Shown here in pieces: positions 8,425-17,060 of a DNA stretch of 64,000 bases (position 1 is its first letter; every line of letters starts with the position of its first letter). The translations under genes were made by a program, and so were the position numbers. This DNA is from Ramlibacter agri (GTDB lineage: Bacteria; Pseudomonadota; Gammaproteobacteria; Burkholderiales; Burkholderiaceae_C). The stretch is from contig NZ_JABBFX010000002.1 of assembly GCF_012927085.1 (NCBI RefSeq), positions 806,001 through 870,000 on the forward strand. Direction: 5' to 3'. The notes beneath the pieces are model-generated. The model saw nothing but the letters and a program-made list of their open reading frames with translations, was not told the DNA's origin and ran no database searches.

Positions 8425-9861
8425 TCAAGGAGCTTGGTGGAATCGGCGCAGCAGCGCCATGCGGTCGACCTTGCCGTTCTGCAGGCGCGGCAGGGCGGGC
8501 AGCACGAGCAGCTGCGCACGGGTATTCGGCTGCGCGCGCAAGGCCTCGTGGACCTGCGGGCCAACGTCCTCCTGGCGCGCGTCCGGCGCGAGCACCAGCG
8601 CCAGGCCCAGCGTGACGGCGCCGGCGCCGGAATGCAGGGCCTGCACGGCGCAGTCGGCGATGGTGGGCTGCGCGCGCAAGGCTGCTTCCAGCTGCGACGC
8701 GGGCACCTTGATGCCGGCCAGGTCCAGCAGGTCGTCCTGGCGACCCAGCAGCCGGAGCTGGCGTGGGCCGACCAGCAGGCCGGCGTCGCCGCTCAGGAAC
8801 CAGCCGTCCTGAAAGCACTGCGCGGTTTCTTCCGGCCGCTCCAGGTAGCCGTCCACCAGCGCCGGCGTGCGCACGGCGATGCGGCCCGCCTCGCCGGGCG
8901 GCAGTTCACCGCCGTCGGGACCGAGGATGCGCACGTCCACGCCCGGCGCGAGCAGCCCGGTGCCGGTGGCATCGAGCTCCTCGCAGATGGCGCCGGCTTC
9001 GTTGCTGCCGTAGCGGTTGCGGGTCCAGCCATGGAACACGCGGAGCACCTGTTCGCGCAACGCCGGCGCCATGGCGCCCCCCAGCACCGACACCTGCACC
9101 GGGTGCGGCGACACCCAGCCGGCGGGCGCTTCGGCCAGCAGCCGCTCCAGGTGCATGGGCAGCCCCCAGGCATGCGTGGGCAGCAGTTGCGGCAGCACCC
9201 CGCCGTGGGCAGGCGCCAGCACCATGCCGCCTCGGCGCAGGCAGACGCTGCAGCGCGTGAGGGCCGCATTCATCACCAGCGGCGCCAGCATCAGCGAGCG
9301 CGTGCCGGGCCCGAAGGTCCGCTTCTCGCGCCCGGTTTCAATCCAGTGCTCCTGCGCGGCCCGCGACAGCAGCATGAACTTGCTCGTGCCGGTGGAACCC
9401 GAAGTGCGGGAGATGCGCTGCGGCTCGCCCAGCGCCTGCGCGTTCCAGGCCGGCCGCTCCTGGCCAAGTGGCTGCGCCCAGGCGCGGGCCAGCGCCTCGT
9501 CCAGCAACTGGAAGCGCACGCCCGCGGGCACCTGCTGCGGCCGCGCCGCGAACACCCACTGCACCTGCGAGAACAGGAAGGAAGCGTCCGGATCGGCTTC
9601 GGCATTGAAGGAGGCGATGACCGCGCCCAGGCCTTCGGCCGCGAGCAGCAGCACCAGCTGCACGCCGTAGCCCGGGCCGGCAATCGCAACGCGCTCGCCG
9701 CGCCGCACGCCCAGGCGCTGCAGCCACAACGCGCATTGCGCCACCATCCCATAGAACTGGCCGACCTCCAGCAGCGCGCCCTCTTCCTGGAAGGCCGGCC
9801 GGAGCGGGTCGCGCAGCGCCGCCTCTTCCAGGATTTCGGCGGTGGACGGCGGCGGGCGCAT
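8425..9861 (-). CDS. AMP-forming acyl-acid ligase, paralog A
   Basis: A 478-residue adenylate-forming enzyme that aligns end to end with paralog B; both begin MRPP and share GERVAxAGPGY, FLFSQVQWV, TSGSTGxSKFMLL, WGLPMxxERLL and NRYGSNE. The catalytic lysine motif GKVDRMALL is present near the C-terminus. The ORF starts 7 bases after the yihY stop and ends 5 bases before paralog B, so all three are one transcript. The pair looks like an old tandem duplication, with both copies keeping their active-site motifs. Two related ligases could handle two acids of one pathway or act in sequence. Confidence 0.88.
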   Translation of the reverse strand: MRPPPSTAEILEEAALRDPLRPAFQEEGALLEVGQFYGMVAQCALWLQRLGVRRGERVAIAGPGYGVQLVLLLAAEGLGAVIASFNAEADPDASFLFSQVQWVFAARPQQVPAGVRFQLLDEALARAWAQPLGQERPAWNAQALGEPQRISRTSGSTGTSKFMLLSRAAQEHWIETGREKRTFGPGTRSLMLAPLVMNAALTRCSVCLRRGGMVLAPAHGGVLPQLLPTHAWGLPMHLERLLAEAPAGWVSPHPVQVSVLGGAMAPALREQVLRVFHGWTRNRYGSNEAGAICEELDATGTGLLAPGVDVRILGPDGGELPPGEAGRIAVRTPALVDGYLERPEETAQCFQDGWFLSGDAGLLVGPRQLRLLGRQDDLLDLAGIKVPASQLEAALRAQPTIADCAVQALHSGAGAVTLGLALVLAPDARQEDVGPQVHEALRAQPNTRAQLLVLPALPRLQNGKVDRMALLRRFHQAP

Positions 9862-9868
9862 GCGACGA

Positions 9869-11071
9869 CTACAGCACGTCGGCGAGGTAGATGGACGACA
9901 GCCGGCCGCTTTGCCACAGCCGCGCGGTGCTGTCGGCGGAAGGCAGCAGCAGCTGGCGCATCAGTGGCTCCAGCGCGGTGGACTGGGTGTCGGCCAGCAG
10001 CATGTAGCGCGTGCCTTCGTGGTCGTCCAGTTCGTTGAGGCGGCCGATCCAATCCAGTTGCACCAGGGCTTGCAGCACCGGCTCGAGCTGCAGGATGTCC
10101 ACTTCCATCGCCGCCGCCAGCTCGGTGGCGCTCAGGCCGCGGCGGGCGGTGCTGCGCACGCCATTCAGGTGCTGCAGCACCTCCAGCGCCAGCTGGAACT
10201 GCCAGCCATGGGCGCCGGCGCGCCGCTTGGCGCCCGCCAGAAGGCTGGGCAGGTAGGCCGCAACGACCGCCCCCAGCAACACGGTGACCCAGGCAATGTA
10301 GATCCACACCAGCAAGATCGGCACCGTGGCGAAGGCGCCGTACACCATCGAATAGGTGGGCACCTGGTGGATGTACCAGGCCAGCAGGCGCTTGGCGACT
10401 TCGATGCCCAGCGCCGCGAAAAAGCCGCCGGCCAGCGCGTGCGAGCGCCGCACCGGCGTGTTGGGCACGTAGCGGTACAGGGCGGTCAGCGCCAGCACCA
10501 GCAGCAGGAATTCGAAGGTGTCGATCACCAGGCTCAGCCCGCCCGGCAAGCCGCCCACGAAGCCGCGCGAGGCGGTCAGCATCCACGAGGTGGTGCTGAG
10601 GCTCAGCGCCAGCAGCAGCGGCCCCAGCGTGATGGCCGCCCAGTAGATCAACACCCGCTGCGCCAGCCCGCGCGGCCGGCGCACGCGCCAGATGCCATTG
10701 AGCGTGCGGTCGATGGTGAGCACCAGCGCCAGCGCGCTCACCACCAGCGCCGCGAAGCCGACCGAGCCCAGGCGGCTGGCCTTGCCCGCGAACTGCGTGA
10801 GGTAGCCCAGCACCTGGCGGGCGATCGTGTCGGGCACCAGGCTTTGCACCAGCCAGCCCTGCAGGTTGGTCTGCAGCTTGCCGAACATGGGAAAGGCGGT
10901 GAACACCGCCAGCGCCACGGTGAAGAAGGGGACCAGCGCGATGGTGGTGGTGAAGGTCAGGCTGCTGGCCGACAGGCCCAGGCGGTCCTCGCGGAAACGC
11001 TCCCGCAAGGTCTGCGCGGTCGACAGCCAGGGAAAGCGGGCCAGGTCGGCGAGCAGTTGGCGGGCATTCAT
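9869..11071 (-). CDS. yihY: YihY/BrkB family inner-membrane protein
   Basis: A 400-residue YihY/BrkB-family protein with about six membrane helices in residues 35-285, including LGLSASSLTFTTTIALVPFF, the conserved first-helix pattern. A soluble C-terminal part of about 110 residues contains a winged-helix-like segment (LSATELAAAMEVDILQLEPV). The family was once annotated as ribonuclease BN, which is now regarded as wrong; its function is not settled. It heads the operon with the two ligases and is divergent from the DUF2069 gene, with only 24 bases between starts. Confidence 0.9.
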   Translation of the reverse strand: MNARQLLADLARFPWLSTAQTLRERFREDRLGLSASSLTFTTTIALVPFFTVALAVFTAFPMFGKLQTNLQGWLVQSLVPDTIARQVLGYLTQFAGKASRLGSVGFAALVVSALALVLTIDRTLNGIWRVRRPRGLAQRVLIYWAAITLGPLLLALSLSTTSWMLTASRGFVGGLPGGLSLVIDTFEFLLLVLALTALYRYVPNTPVRRSHALAGGFFAALGIEVAKRLLAWYIHQVPTYSMVYGAFATVPILLVWIYIAWVTVLLGAVVAAYLPSLLAGAKRRAGAHGWQFQLALEVLQHLNGVRSTARRGLSATELAAAMEVDILQLEPVLQALVQLDWIGRLNELDDHEGTRYMLLADTQSTALEPLMRQLLLPSADSTARLWQSGRLSSIYLADVL

Positions 11072-11095
11072 CGGCCGCTATGATGCCATTCGCCC

Positions 11096-11461
11096 ATGCA
11101 GTCGCCGCCCGCCATGTCCCCCGCTCCCGTGCCGCCCGTCGTCGAAACCACACGCTGGATCGCGGTGGCCAGCCTGCTGGGGCTGATCGCCACCGGCCTC
11201 GCCTGGGAGCTGTGGCTGCCCGCGCGCCCCAGCCTGTGGGTGCTGAAGGTGCTGCCCCTGTGCATCCCCGTCGCCGGGCTGCTGAAGCGCCGCATGTACA
11301 CGTATCGCTGGACCAGCCTGCTGGTGTGGCCCTACTTCATGGAAGCCGTGGTGCGCATCCACGAAGGCGCGCCGGCGGTCCTGCAAGTCCTCTTCACCCT
11401 CACCCTGTTTACCGCCTGCGCCGTGCACGTGCGCGTGCGCCTGCGGAATGCCAAGCCATGA
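11096..11461 (+). CDS. DUF2069 membrane protein
   Basis: A 121-residue membrane protein with about four hydrophobic helices (roughly residues 22-42, 48-62, 72-85 and 93-112). KRRMYTYRWTSLLVWPYFMEAVVR in the middle is the DUF2069 core. Function unknown. In related bacteria this family often sits near wrbA and yihY; here only yihY is next to it. An alternative start at 11114 would drop six residues. Its TGA overlaps the ATG of the downstream dehydrogenase (ATGA at 11458-11461), so the two are co-translated. Confidence 0.85.
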   Translation: MQSPPAMSPAPVPPVVETTRWIAVASLLGLIATGLAWELWLPARPSLWVLKVLPLCIPVAGLLKRRMYTYRWTSLLVWPYFMEAVVRIHEGAPAVLQVLFTLTLFTACAVHVRVRLRNAKP

Positions 11462-12870
11462 ATGACCTGATCGCCAAGCTGCGCGCCGCCCTGGGCGCCG
11501 CCAACGTGCTGACCGAGGGCGACCTCACCGCCTACGAGCAGGACTGGCGCAAGCGCACCCGCGGCAAGGCGCTGGCCGTGCTGCGCCCCGGCAACACCGG
11601 GGAAGTGGCCGCCGCCGTGAAGCTGTGCGCCGAAGCCGGCACACCCATCGTGCCGCAGGGCGGCAACACCGGCCTGGTGGTGGGCGGCGTGCCGGACGAA
11701 AGCGGCCGCGAAGTGGTGCTGAGCCTCACCCGCATGAACCGCGTCCGCGCAGTCGACGGCGGCAACCTGACGATGACGGTGGAAGCCGGCTGCGTGCTGC
11801 AGAACCTGCAGCAGGCGGCGGAAGACGCCGGCTACCTCTTTCCGCTGAGCCTGGCCGCCGAAGGCAGCTGCACGATCGGCGGCAACCTGGGCACCAACGC
11901 CGGCGGCACGCAGGTGCTGCGCTACGGCAACACTCGTGAGCTGTGCCTGGGCCTGGAAGTGGTGACGGCGCAAGGCGAGGTGTGGAACGGCCTCACCGGC
12001 CTGCGCAAGGACAACACCGGCTACGACCTGCGCGACCTGTTCATCGGCAGCGAAGGCACGCTGGGCATCATCACGGCGGCGACGATGAAGCTGTACCCGC
12101 TGCCGGTGGCCAGCCTGACGGCCTGGGCCGCGGTGCCATCCATGGAAGCGGCGGTCACCTTGCTGGGCCTGGCCCACAAGCACCTGGGCGCCGGGCTGAC
12201 CGGCTTCGAGGTGATGGGCCAGTTCGCCCTGTCGCTGGTGGACAGGCACATGCCGCAGCTGCGCGTGCCGCTGTACCAGGACACGCCTTACTGCGTGCTG
12301 CTGGAGAACTCCGACCAGGAATCCGAGCCGCACGCCCGCGCGGCCTTCGAGCGGCTGCTGGAAGCGGCGCTGGAAGACGGCTGCGCCACCGACGCCGTGG
12401 TGGCCGAGAACATCGCGCAGGCCCGCGGCCTGTGGCACATCCGCGAAAGCATCCCGCTGGCCCAGGCCCAGGAAGGCCTGAACATCAAGCACGACATCTC
12501 GGTGCCGGTGTCGCGCATCCCGGCCTTCTGCGCCGAGACCGACGCGCTGCTGGCGAGCAGCATCCCCGGCGTGCGGCTGGTCAACTTCGGCCACCTGGGC
12601 GACGGCAACCTGCACTACAACGTGCAGGCGCCCGTGGGCGGCGACCCGCAGGCCTTCCTGCGCGAGCTGGAGGAGCGGGTGAACGTGCTGGTGTACGACC
12701 AGGTCAAGAAGTTCGACGGCTCGATCTCGGCGGAGCACGGCGTCGGGGCGCTGAAGGTGGACAAGTTGCCGGACTACAAGTCGCCGGTGGCGCTTTCGCT
12801 GATGAAATCGCTCAAGAAGGCCCTGGATCCGCAGAACATCCTGAACCCCGGGCGGGTGGTCTCCGTGTAA
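11458..12870 (+). CDS. FAD-linked 2-hydroxyacid dehydrogenase (D2HGDH/GlcD-like)
   Basis: A 470-residue flavoprotein. The FAD-binding domain (about residues 35-220) includes VPQGGNTGLVVGGVP and GGNLGTNAGGTQVLRYG, the pyrophosphate-contact motifs. The C-terminal domain holds VNFGHLGDGNLHYN near residue 380 (metal/substrate-binding histidines) and SAEHGVGALK near residue 425. These match the D-2-hydroxyglutarate dehydrogenase / D-lactate / glycolate oxidase subunit D group. D-2-hydroxyglutarate is the best guess for a stand-alone copy, since no GlcE/GlcF partners are nearby. A REP pair follows the stop codon directly. Confidence 0.88.
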   Translation: MNDLIAKLRAALGAANVLTEGDLTAYEQDWRKRTRGKALAVLRPGNTGEVAAAVKLCAEAGTPIVPQGGNTGLVVGGVPDESGREVVLSLTRMNRVRAVDGGNLTMTVEAGCVLQNLQQAAEDAGYLFPLSLAAEGSCTIGGNLGTNAGGTQVLRYGNTRELCLGLEVVTAQGEVWNGLTGLRKDNTGYDLRDLFIGSEGTLGIITAATMKLYPLPVASLTAWAAVPSMEAAVTLLGLAHKHLGAGLTGFEVMGQFALSLVDRHMPQLRVPLYQDTPYCVLLENSDQESEPHARAAFERLLEAALEDGCATDAVVAENIAQARGLWHIRESIPLAQAQEGLNIKHDISVPVSRIPAFCAETDALLASSIPGVRLVNFGHLGDGNLHYNVQAPVGGDPQAFLRELEERVNVLVYDQVKKFDGSISAEHGVGALKVDKLPDYKSPVALSLMKSLKKALDPQNILNPGRVVSV

Positions 12871-12951
12871 GTGCGCAGCTTTGCTGCGCACCAGCGACAT
12901 TTGCAGCACCGCCAAAGGCCCCAGGTGCGCAGCGGAGCTGCGCGCCCTACG
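12871..12951. repeat. REP pair (BIME-like), copy b
   Basis: Two inverted GTGCGCAGC hairpin units (about 12871-12892 and 12924-12951) occupy nearly all of the dehydrogenase-thyA gap. The left unit has lost its GTAGG tail and has a TTT loop; the right unit keeps the CCCTAC tail with one stem change. It looks like a decayed member of the family. Confidence 0.85.
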
Positions 12952-12964
12952 ATAATCCTTTCCC

Positions 12965-13777
12965 ATGACGACCCGCCCCGTCCGCTCGCAGTACGAAGAC
13001 TTCATGCGCCATGTCTACGAACATGGCACGCCCAAGACCGACCGCACCGGCACCGGCACGCGCAGCGTCTTCGGCTACCAGATGCGCTTCGACCTGAACG
13101 AGGGCTTCCCGCTGGTGACGACCAAGAAGGTCCACCTGCGCTCCATCATCCAGGAACTGCTGTGGTTCCTGCAGGGCTCCAGCAACAACAACTGGCTGAA
13201 GGAACGCGGCGTCACCATCTGGGACGAATGGGCCCGTGAAGACGGCGACCTCGGCCCGGTGTACGGGGTGCAGTGGCGCAGCTGGCCCACGCCCGACGGC
13301 GGCCAGATCGACCAGATCGCCGAGGCGGTCAAGCAGATCAAGACCAACCCGGATTCGCGCCGCATTATCGTGAGCGCCTGGAACGTGGCCGACATCCCGA
13401 AGATGGCACTGGCGCCCTGCCATGCCTTCTTCCAGTTCTACGTTGCCGACGGCAAGCTGTCCTGCCAGCTGTACCAGCGCAGCGCCGACATCTTCCTGGG
13501 CGTGCCTTTCAACATCGCCAGCTATGCGCTGCTGACGCACATGATCGCGCAGCAGTGCGACCTGGGCGTGGGCGACTTCATCTGGACCGGCGGCGACTGC
13601 CACATCTACAGCAACCACCACGAGCAGGTGGAACTGCAGTTGTCGCGCCAGCCCTATCCCTACCCCACCCTGAACATCAAGCGCAAGCCCGCCTCGATCT
13701 TCGACTACGAGTACGAGGACTTCGAGGTGCTGGACTACCAGTGCCACGGCGCGATCAAGGCGCCGGTGGCGGTCTGA
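12965..13777 (+). CDS. thyA: Thymidylate synthase
   Basis: A 270-residue ThyA that methylates dUMP to dTMP using methylenetetrahydrofolate. The nucleophile Cys is in [12 protein letters not shown] (about C152), followed by [20 protein letters not shown] (dUMP phosphate and base contacts) and [24 protein letters not shown] near residue 22 holds the phosphate-binding Arg loop. Length and ends are normal for the family. It is followed after 5 bases by folA, which recycles the dihydrofolate ThyA produces. Confidence 0.97.
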   Translation: MTTRPVRSQYEDFMRHVYEHGTPKTDRTGTGTRSVFGYQMRFDLNEGFPLVTTKKVHLRSIIQELLWFLQGSSNNNWLKERGVTIWDEWAREDGDLGPVYGVQWRSWPTPDGGQIDQIAEAVKQIKTNPDSRRIIVSAWNVADIPKMALAPCHAFFQFYVADGKLSCQLYQRSADIFLGVPFNIASYALLTHMIAQQCDLGVGDFIWTGGDCHIYSNHHEQVELQLSRQPYPYPTLNIKRKPASIFDYEYEDFEVLDYQCHGAIKAPVAV

Positions 13778-13782
13778 CCCGA

Positions 13783-14280
13783 ATGAAGCTGGGCATCATC
13801 TACGTGCGGTCGCGCAACGGCGTGATCGGCCAGGGCGGCGTCATGCCCTGGCACCTGCCGGAGGACCTGGCGCACTTCAAGCGGACCACATTGGGCGCGC
13901 CGGTGATCATGGGCCGCAAGACCTGGGATTCGCTGCCGGTGCGCTTCCGGCCGCTGCCGGGGCGGCGCAATGTCGTCATCACGCGGCAGGCGGACTGGCA
14001 CGCGGAAGGCGCTGAACGCGCCGAGTCGCTGGAGCGGGCGATCGCACTGTGCGGCGACGTGCCGCGCGCCTGGATCACGGGCGGCGCCGAAATCTACAAG
14101 CTGGCACTGCCACTGGCCGACCTGGCGGCGGTGACCGAGATCGACGCGGACTTCGAAGGCGACACCCACGCGCCACAGCTGGGGCCGCACTGGCGCGAGA
14201 CGGCGCGCGAGCAGCACTTGTCGAAGACCGGCCTCGCCTTCAGCTTCGTCAACTATCAAAACACGCTCTTGGAGGAGTGA
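13783..14280 (+). CDS. folA: Dihydrofolate reductase
   Basis: A 165-residue DHFR that reduces dihydrofolate to tetrahydrofolate with NADPH. It contains NGVIGQGGVMPWHLPEDL (Met20 loop and the catalytic acid, here E in PED), VIMGRKTWDS (NADPH phosphate contact), LPGRRNVVITR and ITGGAEIYKLALP. The start ATG at 13783 lies 6 bases after the thyA stop. The frame is open far upstream through thyA, but only as an out-of-frame reading of that gene. Confidence 0.96.
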   Translation: MKLGIIYVRSRNGVIGQGGVMPWHLPEDLAHFKRTTLGAPVIMGRKTWDSLPVRFRPLPGRRNVVITRQADWHAEGAERAESLERAIALCGDVPRAWITGGAEIYKLALPLADLAAVTEIDADFEGDTHAPQLGPHWRETAREQHLSKTGLAFSFVNYQNTLLEE

Positions 14281-14281
14281 A

Positions 14282-14881
14282 ATGTCCGGCGATTCCTTCC
14301 ACGTCCACGGTCCACACGACCACGAACTGGAACACGCGGCGCAGCACGCGGCCGAAGGCCACCACGGCATCGGCGGCGGCAGCCTCACCAACCAGGTGGC
14401 CATGTTCACCGCCTTGATCGCCACGGTGGGCGCGATCTTCGCGTACGCCGGTGGCGCCACGCAGGCCAATGCCGGCCTGTACAAGAACAACGCCGCGATC
14501 AAGAAGACCGAGGCGTCGAACCAGTGGAATTTCTACCAGGCCAAGAGCAGCAAGCAGAACCTGTCGGAACTGGCCGCGGTGCTGGTCGCCGACGACAAGA
14601 AGCCGGCCTACCAGAAGGAAATCGAGCGCTACAAGCTGGAGAAGGCCGAGATCAAGCTCGCCGCCGACAAGCTGGAAGCCGAGGCCACCGAGTGGGACCA
14701 CAAGAGCGATGAGCAGATGCACCAGCACCATCGCTGGGCGCAGGCGACCACCGCGCTGCAGGTGGCCATCGCGCTGGCCGCCATCGCGCTGCTGACGAAG
14801 AAGAAGTGGCTCGAATGGGGCATGTTCGGCGTCGGCGGCGTCGGCGTGATCATCGGCATTGCCGCGATGCTGCACGTATGA
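14282..14881 (+). CDS. DUF4337 membrane protein
   Basis: A 199-residue protein with a His-rich N-terminus (about residues 7-27), a membrane helix at about 35-58, a long charged helical middle (about 62-150, likely coiled coil) and two closing helices (about 152-172 and 176-198). This matches DUF4337, a family of unknown function. The start follows GGAGG by 8 bases, and the folA stop is 2 bases before it. The stop overlaps the xthA start (ATGA at 14878-14881). Confidence 0.85.
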   Translation: MSGDSFHVHGPHDHELEHAAQHAAEGHHGIGGGSLTNQVAMFTALIATVGAIFAYAGGATQANAGLYKNNAAIKKTEASNQWNFYQAKSSKQNLSELAAVLVADDKKPAYQKEIERYKLEKAEIKLAADKLEAEATEWDHKSDEQMHQHHRWAQATTALQVAIALAAIALLTKKKWLEWGMFGVGGVGVIIGIAAMLHV

Positions 14882-15654
14882 AGATCACCACCTGGAACGT
14901 CAACTCGCTGACGGCGCGCCTGCAGCACGTGCTGGACTGGACCGCCGCCAACCCGGTGGACGTGCTGTGCCTGCAGGAGCTGAAGCTCACCGACGACAAG
15001 TTCCCGCTGGACGTGCTGCGCGCGGCGGGCTATGAGCACTGCGCCGTGTTCGGGCAGAAGACGTACAACGGCGTGGCGGTGATGAGCCGCCACCCGCTGA
15101 AGGACGTGGTCCGGAACATCACCGGCTTCGAGGACGAGCACTCGCGCCTGCTGTCGGTGACGGTGGACGCGCCGGCAGGCGCGATGCGCGTCGTCAACGG
15201 CTACTTCGTCAACGGGCAGGAACCGGGCTCGGAGAAGTTCGCGTACAAGATGAAGTGGCTGGACGGCCTGCGCGAGCACGTGCGCGCGGAGATGGCGCAG
15301 CACGAGCGGCTGGTGCTGCTGGGTGACTTCAACGTCGCACCGGAGGACCGCGACTCCTTCGACCCCGAAGGCCTGCGCGAGACCATCCACCACACCACCG
15401 AGGAACGCACGCACTTCCGCGAACTGCTGTCGCTGGGCCTGGTCGACAGCTTCCGCATGTTCGAGCAGCCGGAGAAGAGCTTCAGCTGGTGGGACTACCG
15501 CATGCTGGGCTACCAGAAGAACCGCGGCCTGCGCATCGACCACATCCTGGTCAGTGAGGCGCTGAAGCCGCTGGTGAAGGCCTGCGCCGTCGATCGCACG
15601 CCGCGCAAGTGGAAGCAGCCGAGCGACCATGCGCCGGTGACGGTCGAGTTTTGA
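14878..15654 (+). CDS. xthA: Exodeoxyribonuclease III
   Basis: A 258-residue exonuclease III/AP endonuclease that cuts DNA at abasic sites and trims 3' ends in base excision repair. It shows WNVNSLTAR (Asn), CLQELKLTDDKFP (metal-binding Glu), GDFNVAPEDRD (catalytic Asp-Asn), GYQKNRGLRIDHILVS (second Asp) and KQPSDHAPVTVEF (terminal Asp-His). Translation is coupled to the DUF4337 gene. A GC hairpin (15659-15678) follows the stop but lacks a T run. Confidence 0.95.
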   Translation: MKITTWNVNSLTARLQHVLDWTAANPVDVLCLQELKLTDDKFPLDVLRAAGYEHCAVFGQKTYNGVAVMSRHPLKDVVRNITGFEDEHSRLLSVTVDAPAGAMRVVNGYFVNGQEPGSEKFAYKMKWLDGLREHVRAEMAQHERLVLLGDFNVAPEDRDSFDPEGLRETIHHTTEERTHFRELLSLGLVDSFRMFEQPEKSFSWWDYRMLGYQKNRGLRIDHILVSEALKPLVKACAVDRTPRKWKQPSDHAPVTVEF

Positions 15655-15724
15655 GCGCGCGCGGGTAGCAGCCCGCGCCCCGCTTGGCTATTGGGGCTTG
15701 CCAGCGAGCTCCTGGCGCACGCCT

Positions 15725-15761
15725 GCCGCAAGAATCTTTGTCCCAATGCGTGTCTTGCGGC
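15725..15761 (+). promoter_or_regulatory. Inverted repeat in the leader of the ABC importer operon
   Basis: A perfect 9-base inverted repeat, GCCGCAAGA ... TCTTGCGGC, with a 19-base gap, 36 bases before the start of the substrate-binding protein gene. It could be an operator or a leader hairpin. No promoter boxes are obvious beside it. Confidence 0.35.
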
Positions 15762-15796
15762 CGCGCGCAACCGCGGCGTCTTCCCTGGAGAAGAAC

Positions 15797-17035
15797 ATGC
15801 GCCACAGCTTGCGGCTCAGGCCGTCCGTCCTCGCGAGCGCCTGCCTCGCGGCCCTCCTGCCTGCTTTTGCACTCGCGGCCGACCCGATCAAGATCGGGGT
15901 CATTGCCGAAGCGCAGGCCGTCGCCGGCTCGTCCATCGCGCCGGCCGCGCAGCTGGCGGCCGATGAGATCAACGCCAAGGGCGGCATCGACGGCCGCAAG
16001 GTCGAGATCGTCGTCTACGACAACCACTCGTCCGCCGCCGAATCGGTGCGCGCCTTCCAGCGCGCCGTCAACGAGGACAAGGTCAACGCGGTCATCGCGA
16101 GCTACATCTCCGAGGTGGTGCTGGCGCTGGAACCCTGGGCGGCCCGCCTGAAGACCGTGATGATCACGCCCGGCGCCGCCTCCGACGTGATCACGCAGAA
16201 CATCGCCAAGGACTACGAGCACAACAAGTACACCTTCCACGGCTACCTCACCTCCAGCGCGCTCGCCGGCCTGGTGTGCGACGCCGCCAAGGACCTGCTG
16301 GTGACGGGCCAGAAGGTGAAGACCGGCATCATCGTCAGCGAGGACGCCGCCTGGACGACGCCGCTGGACGCCGGCTACGAGCAGTGCCTGCCCAAGGCCG
16401 GCATCAAGGTGCTGGACCACATCCGCTTCTCGCCCGACACCACGGACTTCACGCCGATCTTCAACAAGATCGAAGGGCAGAAGCCGGACGTGATGATCAC
16501 CGGCATCTCGCACGTGGGCACGCAGCCCACGGTGCAGTGGAAGAGCCAGCAGGTGCCGATCGCGATGTTCGGCATCTCTTCGCAGGCGACCAACTCCACC
16601 TTCTGGAAGGACACCAACGGCGCCACCGAAGGCGTGCTGTACCAGGCCGTCTCCGGGCCCGGCGTGGCGGTGACGGCGAAGACCCTGCCCTTCGTCGATG
16701 CCTACGTCAAGAAGTACGGCAACAACCCCTCGTACGCGGGCTACACCGCCTACGACGAGGTCTACATCATTGCCGACGCCGTGCACCGCGCCGGGTCGAC
16801 CAACAGCGACAAGCTGGTGGAGGCGATGGAGAAGACCGACTACACGGGCACCATCGGCCGCGTGGCGTTCAAGCCCAGGGGCGACCCCAACGTGCACGGG
16901 CTGCGCACCGGCGCCGGCTACATCACCGGGCTGATGCTGCAGTGGCAGGACGGCAAGCAGGTCAACGTCTGGCCGAAGAACCTGGCGGTCGGGAAGATGA
17001 AGTTCCCGGCCTTCGTCAAGCTGCCGGCGAGCTGA
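15797..17035 (+). CDS. Branched-chain amino acid-type ABC transporter substrate-binding protein
   Basis: A 412-residue periplasmic binding protein. A signal peptide (about residues 1-27, ending AFALAADP) precedes a type I LivJ/LivK-like fold starting IKIGVIAEAQAVAGSSIAPA. AADEINAKGGIDGRKVEIVVYD is the family hallmark. It heads a four-gene importer operon: binding protein, two permeases and a fused ATPase. The ligand cannot be read from sequence; relatives take amino acids, aromatic acids, urea or amides. The ATG at 15797 is preceded by CTGGAG. An upstream frame from 15698 would destroy the signal peptide. Confidence 0.9.
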   Translation: MRHSLRLRPSVLASACLAALLPAFALAADPIKIGVIAEAQAVAGSSIAPAAQLAADEINAKGGIDGRKVEIVVYDNHSSAAESVRAFQRAVNEDKVNAVIASYISEVVLALEPWAARLKTVMITPGAASDVITQNIAKDYEHNKYTFHGYLTSSALAGLVCDAAKDLLVTGQKVKTGIIVSEDAAWTTPLDAGYEQCLPKAGIKVLDHIRFSPDTTDFTPIFNKIEGQKPDVMITGISHVGTQPTVQWKSQQVPIAMFGISSQATNSTFWKDTNGATEGVLYQAVSGPGVAVTAKTLPFVDAYVKKYGNNPSYAGYTAYDEVYIIADAVHRAGSTNSDKLVEAMEKTDYTGTIGRVAFKPRGDPNVHGLRTGAGYITGLMLQWQDGKQVNVWPKNLAVGKMKFPAFVKLPAS

Positions 17036-17060
17036 GCACCAGGCCCGGGCGCCGCCGCCG

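Noticed and set aside
6986..8818. A 610-residue reading of paralog B starting at 8818
   Set aside because: The extra 133 residues are an out-of-frame reading of paralog A; the ATG at 8419 matches the paralog's own start.
9291..11153. A long minus-strand frame of 620 residues
   Set aside because: It is a shifted reading of yihY and ligase A, rich in Arg/Pro/Ala with no domain; both real genes are intact in other frames.
15659..15678. GC hairpin after xthA as a rho-independent terminator
   Set aside because: The 7-base stem is clear but no T run follows, so only a weak or rho-aided stop is possible.
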